Of a stretch of 64,000 bases of DNA, positions 31,586 to 41,579 are shown one piece after another (positions within the stretch are counted from its first letter, which is position 1; each line of letters begins with the position of its first letter). The translations under genes and the position numbers were made by a program. The DNA is from Tritrichomonas musculus. Its lineage: Eukaryota; Parabasalia; Tritrichomonadida; Tritrichomonadidae. Under the pieces are notes generated by a model. It was not told the origin of the DNA. It made no database searches and saw only the letters and a list, made by a program, of their open reading frames with translations. The stretch covers positions 3,754,691-3,818,690 of the forward strand of contig JAPFFF010000014.1 in assembly GCA_039105265.1 (NCBI GenBank), read 5' to 3'.

Positions 31586-33916
31586 TTATTCAGATCCAAA
31601 GGAACTAATTGTTTGAATAATATCTCTGAAGTCATTATCAACATCGCCAGAAGCAATTAGTCCATTCATTTCGCTGTCTATAGATGCAAAAATATCATAA
31701 TGATTTCTACCGAATTCTTTCAAGTTACCAACAATGAATCTTTCTGAAACTGGGTCAAAACTTCTCTGTGACTTTGTCTTATAGAATTCGGAAGTGGTAA
31801 CAAACACTTTTCTCACAATATCTTGCGCTTCATTGTTGTTACCTTCTGCTAAGCTCTTTGAAACCAATGATTCCATGATAATATTGAAAAGTTCCCATGA
31901 TTCGGGAATTTTAACAACGTTTGAAGTTTTATCAAAGAAGAAGCTCAAAAAGTTGCTTGTCTCGCAAAATTCATTCGAGATAAGATAAACAATAAGTTGT
32001 TCAAGGACAGGAGGCATAAGTGAAAAGAACTCGAAAGCAGATGTAATGATCAATTTCTTCTTCCAATCTTCGTTAAAGTAATGTTTAATTATTTGGCCAA
32101 ATTCTTCGATTTTACGCAAGGTTTTGCCTGAATCGCCATCTCCCATGTCAAATATATTTGTGATAAGAGTTTTCAGAGCAGTGAAATCACCCGATACACT
32201 AACAATATCTTCGTAGAATTCTTTAACGCTATCAACGCCATCTGTAGAAACTGATTTGAGAGCTTCACGGAGTTTATCTGATCGTTCTTCACTTTCAATT
32301 TCAAATTTCTCTGGTTTAGGAGGTAATATTGAAGAAAAGTTATCTTTGAGAATCTTGATAACTGAATCAGGATTTCCAAAGTAGTAGCAGTGGCTAATGA
32401 CGTCTCTTAAGAATAGAAGACGCATATCATTTTCTGCAAATTGGCTGAAGCCAGCCCAACGGTTCCAAACCCATGAAAATCTGTAAAGAGAGACATAATG
32501 ACTGAAGAAACGAACAAAACGGAAGTAACATCCTGTGTCAAGACTTGAAATATCATTAACAAGATTGAGAATGACTGGTGATAAGTTTGTTTGAATGATA
32601 TGAGAATCGTAAAGCATTTCAATAAGGTTCATAAAAACGCAGGCATGGAATGCAGGCTTGTAATAGCTGCTTGGAATACGCAAAACATCGCTGAGAATAA
32701 TTGAATTGAAGAGAGGAATTATAAAGTGACTGCCATCAGACTTATCGCCTTTATCGGCAAGTTTAAGCGATTTGTAGTTGAGAAGCATTGGAAGTGCAAG
32801 CATCTGATCAGCAGTAAGGTTTGCATCATCTCCATAGAAAACAAGAATATCATCTGCTATATCAGCAAGGACTGGATCAAAGCCTGCAGTAACTTCTTCA
32901 ACTGGAAGAACAACAAATGGAAATGGTGCGCGGTCAACTTCGCCAAAAGTGAATTCAATGTCTGGAATGGTTTTTGCTTTTGAAGTGTCACCTTTGGAGA
33001 AAAGAGGTGTGTAGGCTTCGGTAAAGTTTTGCAGTGGTTCTGATTTGTAAAGATAATCAAGAAATGAAACATTGTTGTCTTTGAATGGTGAAAAGCGTTG
33101 TATGAAATTGTTTGGACGGGTTTCTATGAATTTTCCAATTTTTTGGTAGATTGGATCAAGATCTTCTTGATTTATACAGGCTGGAGCGGTTTTGCATGCA
33201 ACAATGATTGCTCGTGATAAATTTTCTCCACGGCATGGAGTAGCTTTTGGAATCATATCAGCGAGATTTGAAAGCAATTTAATAAATGATTCTTGAGTTA
33301 CGAGTTTATAGCTAACAAAAGCTCCTAAAAATCGCAATAAAAGTTTTACAACGCGAAAGTGGTCTTTTGAGAATGCATCCTGAAGTGCTTCTGGAATAAC
33401 TTTTTGAATTAAATTATCTTCGTATGTTGAATAAAATCGTTCGCAATAAATTCCGAATAGTGCAGCTAATGATTCGACTTGTGGTGACATTCTAAGAATT
33501 GAGCAGATAAGCATCTGAAGAAGGAGTTCTATATGTTTGGAATAATCTGTAAATAGGCGTGTGGCCATGTCAAAAATTTCTTTTTGAGTTAACCTTGATG
33601 AAGGATTTCCTGCAACGGCAATAACTTTTGCTATTTGATTTGCATTTTTAGTATTTTCTGGAGATAAAGTTAAAACATAAGCTAAATCAGTCTCTGCATC
33701 AATCAATGGTCTTTTAGGAGGAAATTGGACTTGTGGTTCTTTATTTCCCTCTTCTGTTTCAGATGGGCGTATAGTACGTCCGAATTGATCTGTAGGTTTT
33801 GATTGTTGATTATCGTTGTCATTTGTAGAATCTTCACCTGCTTCATTAGTAACATTTTCATGATTTTCGGTTTCGTCTGGTTGTTCACTATTTTGTGGTT
33901 GCTCTCCCTCACTCAT
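31586..33916 (-). CDS. NCBP1: Nuclear cap-binding protein large subunit (CBP80)
   Basis: A 776-residue frame, close to the 790 of animal CBP80. Residues 1-65 are acidic, Asn/Gln-rich and probably disordered. The rest is helical MIF4G-type repeats: ESLAALFGIYCERFYSTYED in the first repeat region, RPYN-like ETRPNNFIQRF in the middle, and near residues 460-490 the diagnostic FRFVRFFSHYVSLYRFSWVW, which parallels the [21 protein letters not shown] stretch of human NCBP1. A P-rich ILPPKPE segment follows, as in CBP80. The protein scaffolds CBP20 on the m7G cap of nuclear transcripts and supports splicing and export. No CBP20 gene is in the window. Confidence 0.88.
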   Translation of the reverse strand: MSEGEQPQNSEQPDETENHENVTNEAGEDSTNDNDNQQSKPTDQFGRTIRPSETEEGNKEPQVQFPPKRPLIDAETDLAYVLTLSPENTKNANQIAKVIAVAGNPSSRLTQKEIFDMATRLFTDYSKHIELLLQMLICSILRMSPQVESLAALFGIYCERFYSTYEDNLIQKVIPEALQDAFSKDHFRVVKLLLRFLGAFVSYKLVTQESFIKLLSNLADMIPKATPCRGENLSRAIIVACKTAPACINQEDLDPIYQKIGKFIETRPNNFIQRFSPFKDNNVSFLDYLYKSEPLQNFTEAYTPLFSKGDTSKAKTIPDIEFTFGEVDRAPFPFVVLPVEEVTAGFDPVLADIADDILVFYGDDANLTADQMLALPMLLNYKSLKLADKGDKSDGSHFIIPLFNSIILSDVLRIPSSYYKPAFHACVFMNLIEMLYDSHIIQTNLSPVILNLVNDISSLDTGCYFRFVRFFSHYVSLYRFSWVWNRWAGFSQFAENDMRLLFLRDVISHCYYFGNPDSVIKILKDNFSSILPPKPEKFEIESEERSDKLREALKSVSTDGVDSVKEFYEDIVSVSGDFTALKTLITNIFDMGDGDSGKTLRKIEEFGQIIKHYFNEDWKKKLIITSAFEFFSLMPPVLEQLIVYLISNEFCETSNFLSFFFDKTSNVVKIPESWELFNIIMESLVSKSLAEGNNNEAQDIVRKVFVTTSEFYKTKSQRSFDPVSERFIVGNLKEFGRNHYDIFASIDSEMNGLIASGDVDNDFRDIIQTISSFGSE

Positions 33917-34240
33917 TTGATCAATGGTTGATGTTAAAAGAATTTATTAGGATTTCAGTGTATATTTGGCCCAATAATAATATTTAACACGAAATAGAAA
34001 TACTATAATTAAATTTATTCATCGTATGTATTTGTTAATATTATTCTAAATGTGTAATGCTAAAAACAACAATATAGGCAGTTAAAGGAAGATAAAAGAA
34101 ATAACATAACAAAATTTTCGATTTTTCACATGGCAAAATATTTAAAAACAGCAAACTTGCTTCTTCCTCCATTATTTGCAATGAGTATTGCAAAAAGTAA
34201 TTTCATGTTTTTACTAAATGAAAATATGGTTACATTTTTA
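33917..34240. other. Spacer between two minus-strand genes
   Basis: About 320 AT-rich bases. No element or gene seen; no clear Inr before the cap-binding gene. Confidence 0.5.
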
Positions 34241-34894
34241 TTAATTTTTTTCCAATATATAAACATATATCATTGTACTATTTTTTTCATCAGACAAATG
34301 CAGATTTAGAGGTGGTAACAAATTCCAATTTAATTTAACAAGCCGTAATGTCTTTAGTCTTTTGGCTGGACTTTCAAATGTAATAACAACAAACTTTCCA
34401 TTTGTTTTCAAGACCCGAAACACTTCTTTTAATGTCTGTGAAACCTTTTCTGCCCCATTTGGATGGCATATAATGGCATCAATAGTTCCTTTATCAAAAA
34501 CAATATCAAAAGAATTATCAAAGAAATCTAACGCCGAAGCATCCATTACTTGCCATTTTAATTTTCGTTGTTTTTTATAAGTTTGTTGCATTTGCTTTAT
34601 TACAACTGCCGAAATATCAATACTGATTACATTTTTGAAGCCATCAGAAATTAAATCATAAGACATTGTTGAATTCCCGCATCCAATAACGAGCACATCA
34701 CTTTTGTCTTTTATGTATTTTTTTAATAAAGGGGAAATGCGTGACCATTCAAAATACCAATCGTATGGTTTTTTGTCTATTTTGTATCTATTATCCCAAT
34801 ATTCTTTTAGGCCGAAATCTGGGTATTTTTCTTTGTCATTAAATTCTTCGTCATCACTTGAATATTCAAAATCGAAGTGTTCTTTTGAGATCAT
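34241..34894 (-). CDS. Class I SAM-dependent methyltransferase, METTL13/EEF1AKMT4-like
   Basis: A 217-residue frame. The N-terminus YWDNRYKIDKKPYDWYFEW matches the small-methyltransferase group that includes EEF1AKMT4 and the N-terminal half of METTL13. Motif I is VLVIGCGNSTMSYDL (about residues 66-80). The acidic end of beta 2 is SIDISAVVI, then DASALDFFDNSFDIVFDKGT, where DKGTIDAI is characteristic of this group. It binds S-adenosylmethionine, and relatives methylate lysines or the N-terminus of elongation factor 1A. That substrate is inference. The frame looks complete. Confidence 0.88.
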   Translation of the reverse strand: MISKEHFDFEYSSDDEEFNDKEKYPDFGLKEYWDNRYKIDKKPYDWYFEWSRISPLLKKYIKDKSDVLVIGCGNSTMSYDLISDGFKNVISIDISAVVIKQMQQTYKKQRKLKWQVMDASALDFFDNSFDIVFDKGTIDAIICHPNGAEKVSQTLKEVFRVLKTNGKFVVITFESPAKRLKTLRLVKLNWNLLPPLNLHLSDEKNSTMIYVYILEKN

Positions 34895-35047
34895 TTAAAA
34901 TTGAGTTAACCGTATTTATAAAGGCCAAATTTGGCATTCACGTTAAATTTTTCATATTTATACGTTTATAATTTCGATAGGAAAGAAAACATTGAATGAT
35001 ATTTTCAAAAATTTATGATATATTTTAAATTAAATTGCTAAAAGAAA

Positions 35048-35119
35048 GGGTGATTAGCTCAGTGGTAGAGCGCTACTTTAGCATAGTAGAGGCCAGGGGT
35101 TCAACTCCCCTATCATCCA
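35048..35119 (+). tRNA. tRNA-Ala (anticodon AGC)
   Basis: The 72 bases fold as a standard cloverleaf: acceptor GGGTGAT with ATCATCC (one G-T pair), D-arm in TAGCTCAGTGGTAGAGC, anticodon stem CTACT/AGTAG with loop TTAGCAT (anticodon AGC), T-arm with GGTTCAACTCC, and discriminator A. Box A (TAGCTCAGTGG) and box B (GGTTCAACTCC) for RNA polymerase III are present. No intron and no encoded CCA. Confidence 0.96.
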
Positions 35120-35128
35120 TTTTTTTTT
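35120..35128 (+). terminator. Pol III T-run terminator
   Basis: Nine T residues follow directly after the tRNA discriminator base. Confidence 0.85.
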
Positions 35129-35346
35129 CGTTCTTATATTTTTATAAAACAATAATGGCATATTCGCAGAAGAAGCTGATTCTTTTAATACCAATTCCGT
35201 TAATTTTCGTGAAAAATTATCTAACAATATCTCTTTTCATAAAGAAAACACACCAAACCAATCCATATCACCTCATCAAACCAAACTTCCACCCAATACA
35301 AATCAATCAAATATTTCAATTCCCGTAAACCAACCTTATCATGATA

Positions 35347-35371
35347 AACTCCCCTATCATCCATTTTTTTT
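35347..35371 (+). repeat. Duplicate of the tRNA-Ala 3' end and its T-run
   Basis: About 25 bases (AACTCCCCTATCATCCATTT and following Ts) are identical to 35103-35127, the 3' T-arm, acceptor strand and terminator of the tRNA, exactly 244 bases downstream. The DNA between has a coding-like composition (Asn, Pro, Gln, Ser) of unknown origin. It looks like a target or attachment-type duplication at a tRNA gene. Confidence 0.8.
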
Positions 35372-36989
35372 ATTTATTAATTTTACTTCTTTTTTAGCCA
35401 ACCAAAATCGCATATTTGCATAAGACGATGTGGAAATACCCATTGACTTGAACAATAAACATTCTTTATTTAATTCCAACATTCCAAACCATCTCCTCGA
35501 TAAATGATGCAGCACTCCAAAACGTTTCAACAATCTAGATGACTATTTTAAATTCCTGTCCGGACAGTCGCTTGACTCACTTCAACGTAAAATTAATCAA
35601 GGCCTTAAATGGTTTGATGACACCTATCTCTCAAAATTATCTAGGGATAATCGTAAAGCTATTGGGACTAGCCAAAAAGATCTCTTCGGTAATGGGCTTA
35701 TTATTTATTTGAAGAATATTAACATGTTAAATTCGCCTATGTTGATTCTGATGTGAAATGGTTGGCTTTTGATGGTACATATGAAGAGTCTCTTCATAGA
35801 ATCCGTACTCACATCTCGCTCAAACTTGTATTGGGCCCAATTTGGATTTACCATTACAGGGGAAATATGCATTTCATCAATAAACTGATGGAAAAACTGA
35901 TTGATATGCAGAGTAAATTGAGAAATCTATAGAAATTATCTTCTGACATTGAACTGTATTAGCTTTTTGTGATGAATTATGTTATGTCAAAGAAAAGGCT
36001 TCGGCGTGTGCAGAATAGTTGGATAGACAAATTTGAGAAATCATTCTGGAGGATATGAGCATCAAGAACCAAAACATCCAATCCAAGAGATTACAAGTGT
36101 CGTACTTAGATAATCCGAGAAATACTTTAACAAAAAGGAAATCATCAGTGTCATCTGGCAGAGAAAATATGAATTTGCTGAATGTCCTTATGCTATTGAT
36201 TATTCCGTTTTCAAATTAGTACCAAACGCTCTATAGCGTTATTGAATTTAATTCTGTAAATTAGTACCAAATCCACAAGCAACTGGAGACCAATCTCGAT
36301 TTCAAATGCGATTTACAGAATTTTCAGTTGCTTGTGGAATCGGGGAATCAACTTTATCAATACTAAACTCAACACTTTCTCATCAATCCAAAGAGGTGAT
36401 ATCTCTAGCATCAACTGATGCAGCAATAATTTCAGAACTGTATTGTGATAATATAAAAAGAAGAAAAAGCATCATAGTCACTGCTCTTGGCTTTACAAAT
36501 GCTTTCGGTTCGGTCCTTCATAAAATGATTTTCAATACTTAACTTCCTAAAGGTTTTCTCGATATCGTTCAGAAAATTCATTTATTCAAAACTTTCCTCA
36601 TCCCTTCACTAGATTTCACCTTACAAAATGAAAAGATAGAAGTAATCGAATTGAAAAGATGGACAATACGTTAGGTTCTTTGGTCAATAAGCTTATTGGG
36701 TCTAATAAAAGAATTTTTTCCGTATGTTATTGAAAAAGAAAGACTTTTACGAAATGTCAATTTTACCAATAACAAAGACACACAACTTTTTCTGAACTGG
36801 AACTCGGGATACAAAAACAGTGAGATGCCTAGTAACAACTTCATTTTTAACAGAGCTCGTAATGCATTAACTAGACTTGGCCTATCTCTTAAACAGGATT
36901 CAAATGAAGAAGAATCTTTCTTTTCAACTCACTTCTCACCATATTCTTCATCTCAAATCATCCTCACCCATATTGCATTGAATATATAG
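35372..36989 (+). pseudogene. Decayed LINE-like (non-LTR) reverse transcriptase remnant
   Basis: Several frames with stops and shifts show coding content. The stretch ALGFTNAFGSVLHKM (36470-36530) resembles the catalytic-region start of non-LTR reverse transcriptases (D/G-x-x-NAFGSVPH). It is followed by PKGFLDIVQKI, and by TFLIPSLDFTLQNEKIEV, as in the thumb region of such enzymes. A long piece at 36696-36989 probably belongs to the same C-terminal part. Earlier pieces (35520-35720, LSGQSLDSLQRKINQGLKW) may be upstream parts. No intact frame, poly-A tail or clean target duplication was found. The LINE assignment rests on these motifs only. Confidence 0.5.
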
Positions 36990-37880
36990 AGTGGTGAATA
37001 AATTCAAACATCATAAAATTAACTTTATAAAAAATTATATAAATATCTTTTTTATTAAATCTTAAAAGTATTCACCTCAACTTGTTATTACTTGATTAAA
37101 TCTGGATATCCATTCATCATAAACGGCCTCCCATGTTTCTTTAGGAATTTCTTGCAAAATTTCATCGATTGAAATAAAAAGGGTATCAAATGTTTCATGA
37201 CTTCTTCCTTTGAGTAGACCTTTCAACATTCCATAAAGGAAGAAGTTATAAGGTGAAACATCAGGTGAAAATGGGGGATGAGGCTTTTGAATGAACTTAA
37301 GTTGAGCGATTTGTGACTTTGTAATTTTCGCTGCATGAGGACGTGCGTTTTTTAAATGATTCCTCCAATGTAAATTTTTTCTAATTCCATCATGATTTGA
37401 AACAGACTCTTTTAAAGATAGTAGAATTGTTTGACACATTGTTGCGCTGTTAAATGATGTCTTTGGAGGAATTGCTTTGATTTTTCTATCACTTATTAGC
37501 CCTTTTGGTCTTGTAAGATTTTTACCAACTTCTACCTATGCAGCATCATCGTAATATGTTAAATAAAACCATGCCTCATCACATGTGATTGTTGAAGTAA
37601 GTTGACTGATTGTCAATGATTTGAGCTGGTTTTTAAGTTCAATTGAAACTTGAACCTTTTCGGTCCTTTGCTCATCTGATAGAATATGTGGAATCCATTT
37701 TGCATTCTGTTTTTCAATGTAAATTTAATCTTTTGCCAAATCCTGAGTTTATTGAAATCATTGAGAACCGTTGTCTGGAATTCATTGACTCACAAAAGCT
37801 TGTCCAATGGCAGCAAAGAATTCGCTAAATGTGAAGATGCTGTAGATTATGATGAATTTGCCGAGTAACCAAATATTAGT
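36990..37880 (-). pseudogene. Dead mariner element
   Basis: Minus-strand frames carry mariner motifs: TCDEAWFYL (first Asp region, about 37580), NARPHAAKI with the preceding Asp lost, and PHPPFSPDVSPYNFFLYGML, where the usual PSD Asp reads Asn. So at least two catalytic aspartates are gone and the frame is broken in several places between 37440 and 37860. The longest surviving frame is 37077-37439. A possible end GAGTGGTGAATAAATTC lies near 36990. It is not the same family as the intact mariner at 17187. Confidence 0.75.
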
Positions 37881-38180
37881 TCACTCCTTGTGTGTCTCCT
37901 TTTTTAATAAGACGGCAATGTCATTTTCGCAAACTATGCAAAACGTTTATTCTTTTTATTTGTGGTGAATGGTATTGTCAAGCCTGCTTATACTTCTAAA
38001 CTGAATAAGTTCAGAAAAAATTGAATAATGTATAAAATGAATAAATGAAAATTTCTCAAAATAATCATTATATTAGAAAAATTAAAAACAAATTTTTTTA
38101 CGCATTTGAATATTACAACAATTAGGCTTGAAAATCAAACTAACTGATAGCCAATTAAATACAATAATTTAAAATTATCA
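37881..38180. other. AT-rich spacer
   Basis: Nothing recognised between the dead mariner and the VPS9 gene. Confidence 0.5.
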
Positions 38181-40202
38181 TTAAACATTGTTTTTAAATT
38201 CAACAGTTGCTATATGCTGTGTGAGACCTTCCAAATTCGCCTTTGCATATTCTAAAGGCGGCGAGAGTTCATTATGTGGTGAATAATTCTGCACAAACCA
38301 ATTTAAAGCAAAAATGTCAGGTACATCAGAAGCAAGAAAAACACCGAGAGTTAAACCAAAGAGATCATCAAAACAAATCACCTGATTTAATTCACTAGGA
38401 GAAGCTTGTCTGTTTTTACGTTTATTTATTGAGTGAATAATTGCAGCTTTTTGAACACTTATGAGGCATTTGTGAATATAATATAATGAGTCGATCGGAT
38501 TTGTACAAAAAATAGAAAGTTCGAGAAACTCAATCGCTGGCAAGAAATAAAAATCGGATCTGAAGAATTCTCTTATCGGCATTTCCAAACAATTCTCATC
38601 AATATAGTTATTATTTTCATTGTGCATTTTTGAATCATTTATATGAGAAACTCGGTTACAATTAGAATTATCATTATTTTTTTGTGAATAATTATTCATA
38701 CTAGTGCTATCATTTATATTTTGATCATTATCCATATTCTTATTGCTATTATCTGTGATATTATTATTTATATTATTATCTATTTTATTGCTTTTATTTC
38801 CATCATCATTATTTGTATTATTGATTGTTCTATTATTAGCCATAGCATCTTTTTTATAGTTGTAGCCATTTACTACAGGATGACGTGGAATATATTCACG
38901 TGGCCATACAAAAGCTGATATTGGTAATTTTTTCATCATTAAATATTTGCTCTGTTTTTCATTATAAGAATTAACCATTTGAATCATTTTTTCTTTAACC
39001 TTACTAATACAATCTTTTCCCTCAGCAAAAGATTTTTCATAAACACGATCAATGAGTAATCGATACATAAATGTTAAACAAATTGATAGCTTCTCCGGTT
39101 TAAATTCATTTAACAATTTAGTAGGAACAAGTTTGAAGCACATATTCATCAGTTCAATCATGAAAGCATTTGGCGCAATTTTGCAAAATGAGCGGAGAAT
39201 GACATCGATGGGCTCAGACGATTTGATATAATTACTAAAGAAAAATCGACTTAAAGATACTTCACATTCCTGGGGAAGTAGATAAGAAAGTTCTGAGTCA
39301 AAACGAGAAAGAGAGTTAGTGACAATTTTATCAAGATATAAGGAGTAATCCTTTACCCAGAGAGGTTTTGGATAGGCATTTGTAATAATAGATGAAAGAT
39401 GATCCGAATATGAAATAAGCCTAATCATTATTGATTCATATTGCTTGATTGTAGGCTCAATTTGGATAGGTGAAGAGCCAAAAAATAAGGTAAGCGATGA
39501 ATCAATTGATAATGAATTATTACCATTATCATTAATATTAAAAAGAGAATTAAAACTTGGTGTCGAAGAGGAGTCTAATAATCCTGATGATGATCTATTG
39601 CGAATTGGTATATTGTCATGTCCTGAACTTGAACTTAAACCTGAGCTCGCTTGATCTACTGCTTTGCTTTGATTCTGGCACTTTTTTTTATTAAGATCCA
39701 TTTCAAAAAATTGTTTGCTTATGATGATAATCGCATCGCTGGGCGATTTTTCGACAAGTTCCAATGCTTTATTTATTTTTTCAGTGATTAAGAACATCGC
39801 ATCAATTCTTAGAGTTAAAATTTTAATCTTTAATTTATGGATTAGCTGATTAATAAATAAAAGGTTCCTTACATTCAAATTCATTTTTTGCTGACTATAA
39901 TAGATTTTTCCAAGAGGCGGTATTGGTTGGGACACCAAATTGTTCAAACTAATTTCGAAAGAGGAAATAATACTTTGAATTTTATTTCTATAAGACACTA
40001 AATTATACTTTAATTGTTCATGAGCATCTTTTCTTTCAGTTTCAAACTGAATATTAGATGAACTTAACATTGTATTTGTTATTTGTCTATTTTTGATTTT
40101 TACTTTGATGTAATTTGAAATGCTTGGGAAATTCAAGATGCACCATTCTTGGATGACTTGAAATCTTTCTCGATTCAAATCAATTTTTAAATTTTCATTC
40201 AT
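38181..40202 (-). CDS. VPS9-domain protein, probable Rab5-type exchange factor
   Basis: A 673-codon frame. Residues 1-160 are helical. Residues 180-230 are Ser-rich with NN-rich runs. Residues 300-430 are helical, with ISKVKEKMIQM, and contain the probable helical bundle that precedes VPS9 domains. Residues 455-525 are an Asn/Asp low-complexity insert. The C-terminal block has FYFLPAIEFLELSIFC, DSLYYIHKCLISVQKAA and then LNQVICFDDLFGLTLGVFLAS with YAKANLEGLTQHI, matching the VPS9 pattern (a DD-L-P/G-x-x-x-V core, then a late Y-x-x-x-x-L). VPS9 proteins activate Rab5-family GTPases on early endosomes. The start is 84 bases from the end of the MULE element, so that insertion has replaced or displaced its upstream DNA. 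Confidence 0.72.
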   Translation of the reverse strand: MNENLKIDLNRERFQVIQEWCILNFPSISNYIKVKIKNRQITNTMLSSSNIQFETERKDAHEQLKYNLVSYRNKIQSIISSFEISLNNLVSQPIPPLGKIYYSQQKMNLNVRNLLFINQLIHKLKIKILTLRIDAMFLITEKINKALELVEKSPSDAIIIISKQFFEMDLNKKKCQNQSKAVDQASSGLSSSSGHDNIPIRNRSSSGLLDSSSTPSFNSLFNINDNGNNSLSIDSSLTLFFGSSPIQIEPTIKQYESIMIRLISYSDHLSSIITNAYPKPLWVKDYSLYLDKIVTNSLSRFDSELSYLLPQECEVSLSRFFFSNYIKSSEPIDVILRSFCKIAPNAFMIELMNMCFKLVPTKLLNEFKPEKLSICLTFMYRLLIDRVYEKSFAEGKDCISKVKEKMIQMVNSYNEKQSKYLMMKKLPISAFVWPREYIPRHPVVNGYNYKKDAMANNRTINNTNNDDGNKSNKIDNNINNNITDNSNKNMDNDQNINDSTSMNNYSQKNNDNSNCNRVSHINDSKMHNENNNYIDENCLEMPIREFFRSDFYFLPAIEFLELSIFCTNPIDSLYYIHKCLISVQKAAIIHSINKRKNRQASPSELNQVICFDDLFGLTLGVFLASDVPDIFALNWFVQNYSPHNELSPPLEYAKANLEGLTQHIATVEFKNNV

Positions 40203-40285
40203 TAAATTATTAATAATTTGAATTAAGATTGAAATTTGAATAAGTTTATGAAAATTATTATTTAACTGACATCATAAAAATAAAA

Positions 40286-41405
40286 ATGGGATATTGATTT
40301 TGGCACCCAAAATGCACCCCGGCCAAATAGGTATTCAAAAAATGCACCCCAAATCGGTTTTGCACCCAAATTTTATTATTGCACCTATTTTGCACCCAAA
40401 TAAACTAAATAAAAAGTGGTTTGCTTATACAAAATTTTTCTATCTTCATTTCTAACTTTTTTGGCTCAAAATCCTTTATAAAGTATTTTATTTCTGGTAA
40501 TTTGCTTTGTTTACCGTGGAATCTATTGTTCTGTCTCTTTTTCATCCTTTTTTTTGCAAATATTCAAATATTATATAATTTTCATAATAATTCAATTTAT
40601 TGGTTTAAAATGGTTGTTTATAATATACTTAATTATTCTGTCATATGAAAATTTAGAAGCTAGCTGAGAGTAAAAAAATATTTGTGTTTTAAAATTGTTA
40701 TAATCTACCTCAGAATATATTGAAAGAATAAAAAAAAATCCATATTTTGAATACTCTGATTTGAATGCTCTCACAAAAATATAAAATTTGATATAAATAT
40801 TAATTTTAAACGGATATTTAAGACTTTAAAACGATTTTCTTAAAGAACAAAGTGAGATTAATATCAAGCAAAGATGCAGAATGAGGCTTGATATTATAAA
40901 TTTATTTTAGTATAATAATTTTTTTGTTTTTTCAATTTTTTTTTATATAATTTAAAACGACCAACTTAAAAATACTCAAAAAATAAAAAGATCAATTAAA
41001 TTATTAATAAATCATTATGTAGATATAAATTGTTATAACCTTTTTTTTGTTTTTTCAATTTTTTTTTATATAATTTAAAACGATCAACTAAAAAATACTC
41101 AAAAAATAAAAGGATCAATTAAATTATTAATAAATCATTATGTAGATATAAATTGTTATAACCTTTTTTTTGTTTTTTCAATTTTTTTTTATATAATTTA
41201 AAACGATCAACTAAAAAATACTCAAAAAATAAAAAGATCAATTAAATTATTAATAAATCATTATGTAGATATAAATTGTTATAACCTTTTTTTTGTTTTT
41301 TCAATTTTTTTTTATATAATTTAAAACGATCAACTAAAAAATACTCAAAAAATAAAAAGATCAATTAAATTATTAATAAATCATCATTTAGATGTGGAAT
41401 ATAGT
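40286..41405 (+). repeat. MULE copy 1, left terminal inverted repeat
   Basis: Colinear with 53122-54240 and with the reverse complement of 52002-53120. It differs from those two at a few positions where they agree with each other (for example C at 40824, where both inner repeats read T). Short hydrophobic frames inside are not supported as genes. Confidence 0.9.
40916..41400 (+). repeat. Subterminal tandem array, four ~122-bp units
   Basis: Units start near 40916, 41039, 41161 and 41284. Each contains a T-run, AAAACGATCAACTAAAAAAT, ATCAATTAAATTATTAATAA and ATTGTTATAACC. The same array occurs at 52020-52503 and 53740-54225 in the other repeats. Confidence 0.9.
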
Positions 41406-41567
41406 GAAAATTTTATATTTTTTTTTCAAAATTTCTTTTTTCTTGATATTAAAAACGTATTTATTAGAAAAAAATCAATTTTGAATAATTTACAAAAAAA
41501 ATTATATAAGTTTCTTCAAAATTGAATAATGTCTTCAAAAATGAGTACTTTTTAGTCTCTTATTATT

Positions 41568-41574
41568 TCACTTT
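41568..41574 (+). promoter_or_regulatory. Inr-like initiator TCACTTT
   Basis: Matches TCA(+1)Y(T/A) with +1 at 41570, ten bases before the ATG at 41580, the normal spacing for trichomonad genes. Confidence 0.55.
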
Positions 41575-41579
41575 AAAAA

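Noticed and set aside
35347-35371. A second tRNA gene
   Set aside because: Only the 3' quarter of a tRNA is present; no D-arm or anticodon arm precedes it.
40421-40648. 75-codon hydrophobic frame found in all three MULE terminal repeats
   Set aside because: Its conservation is explained by DNA identity of the repeats; composition is that of translated AT-rich DNA and overlapping frames exist on the other strand.
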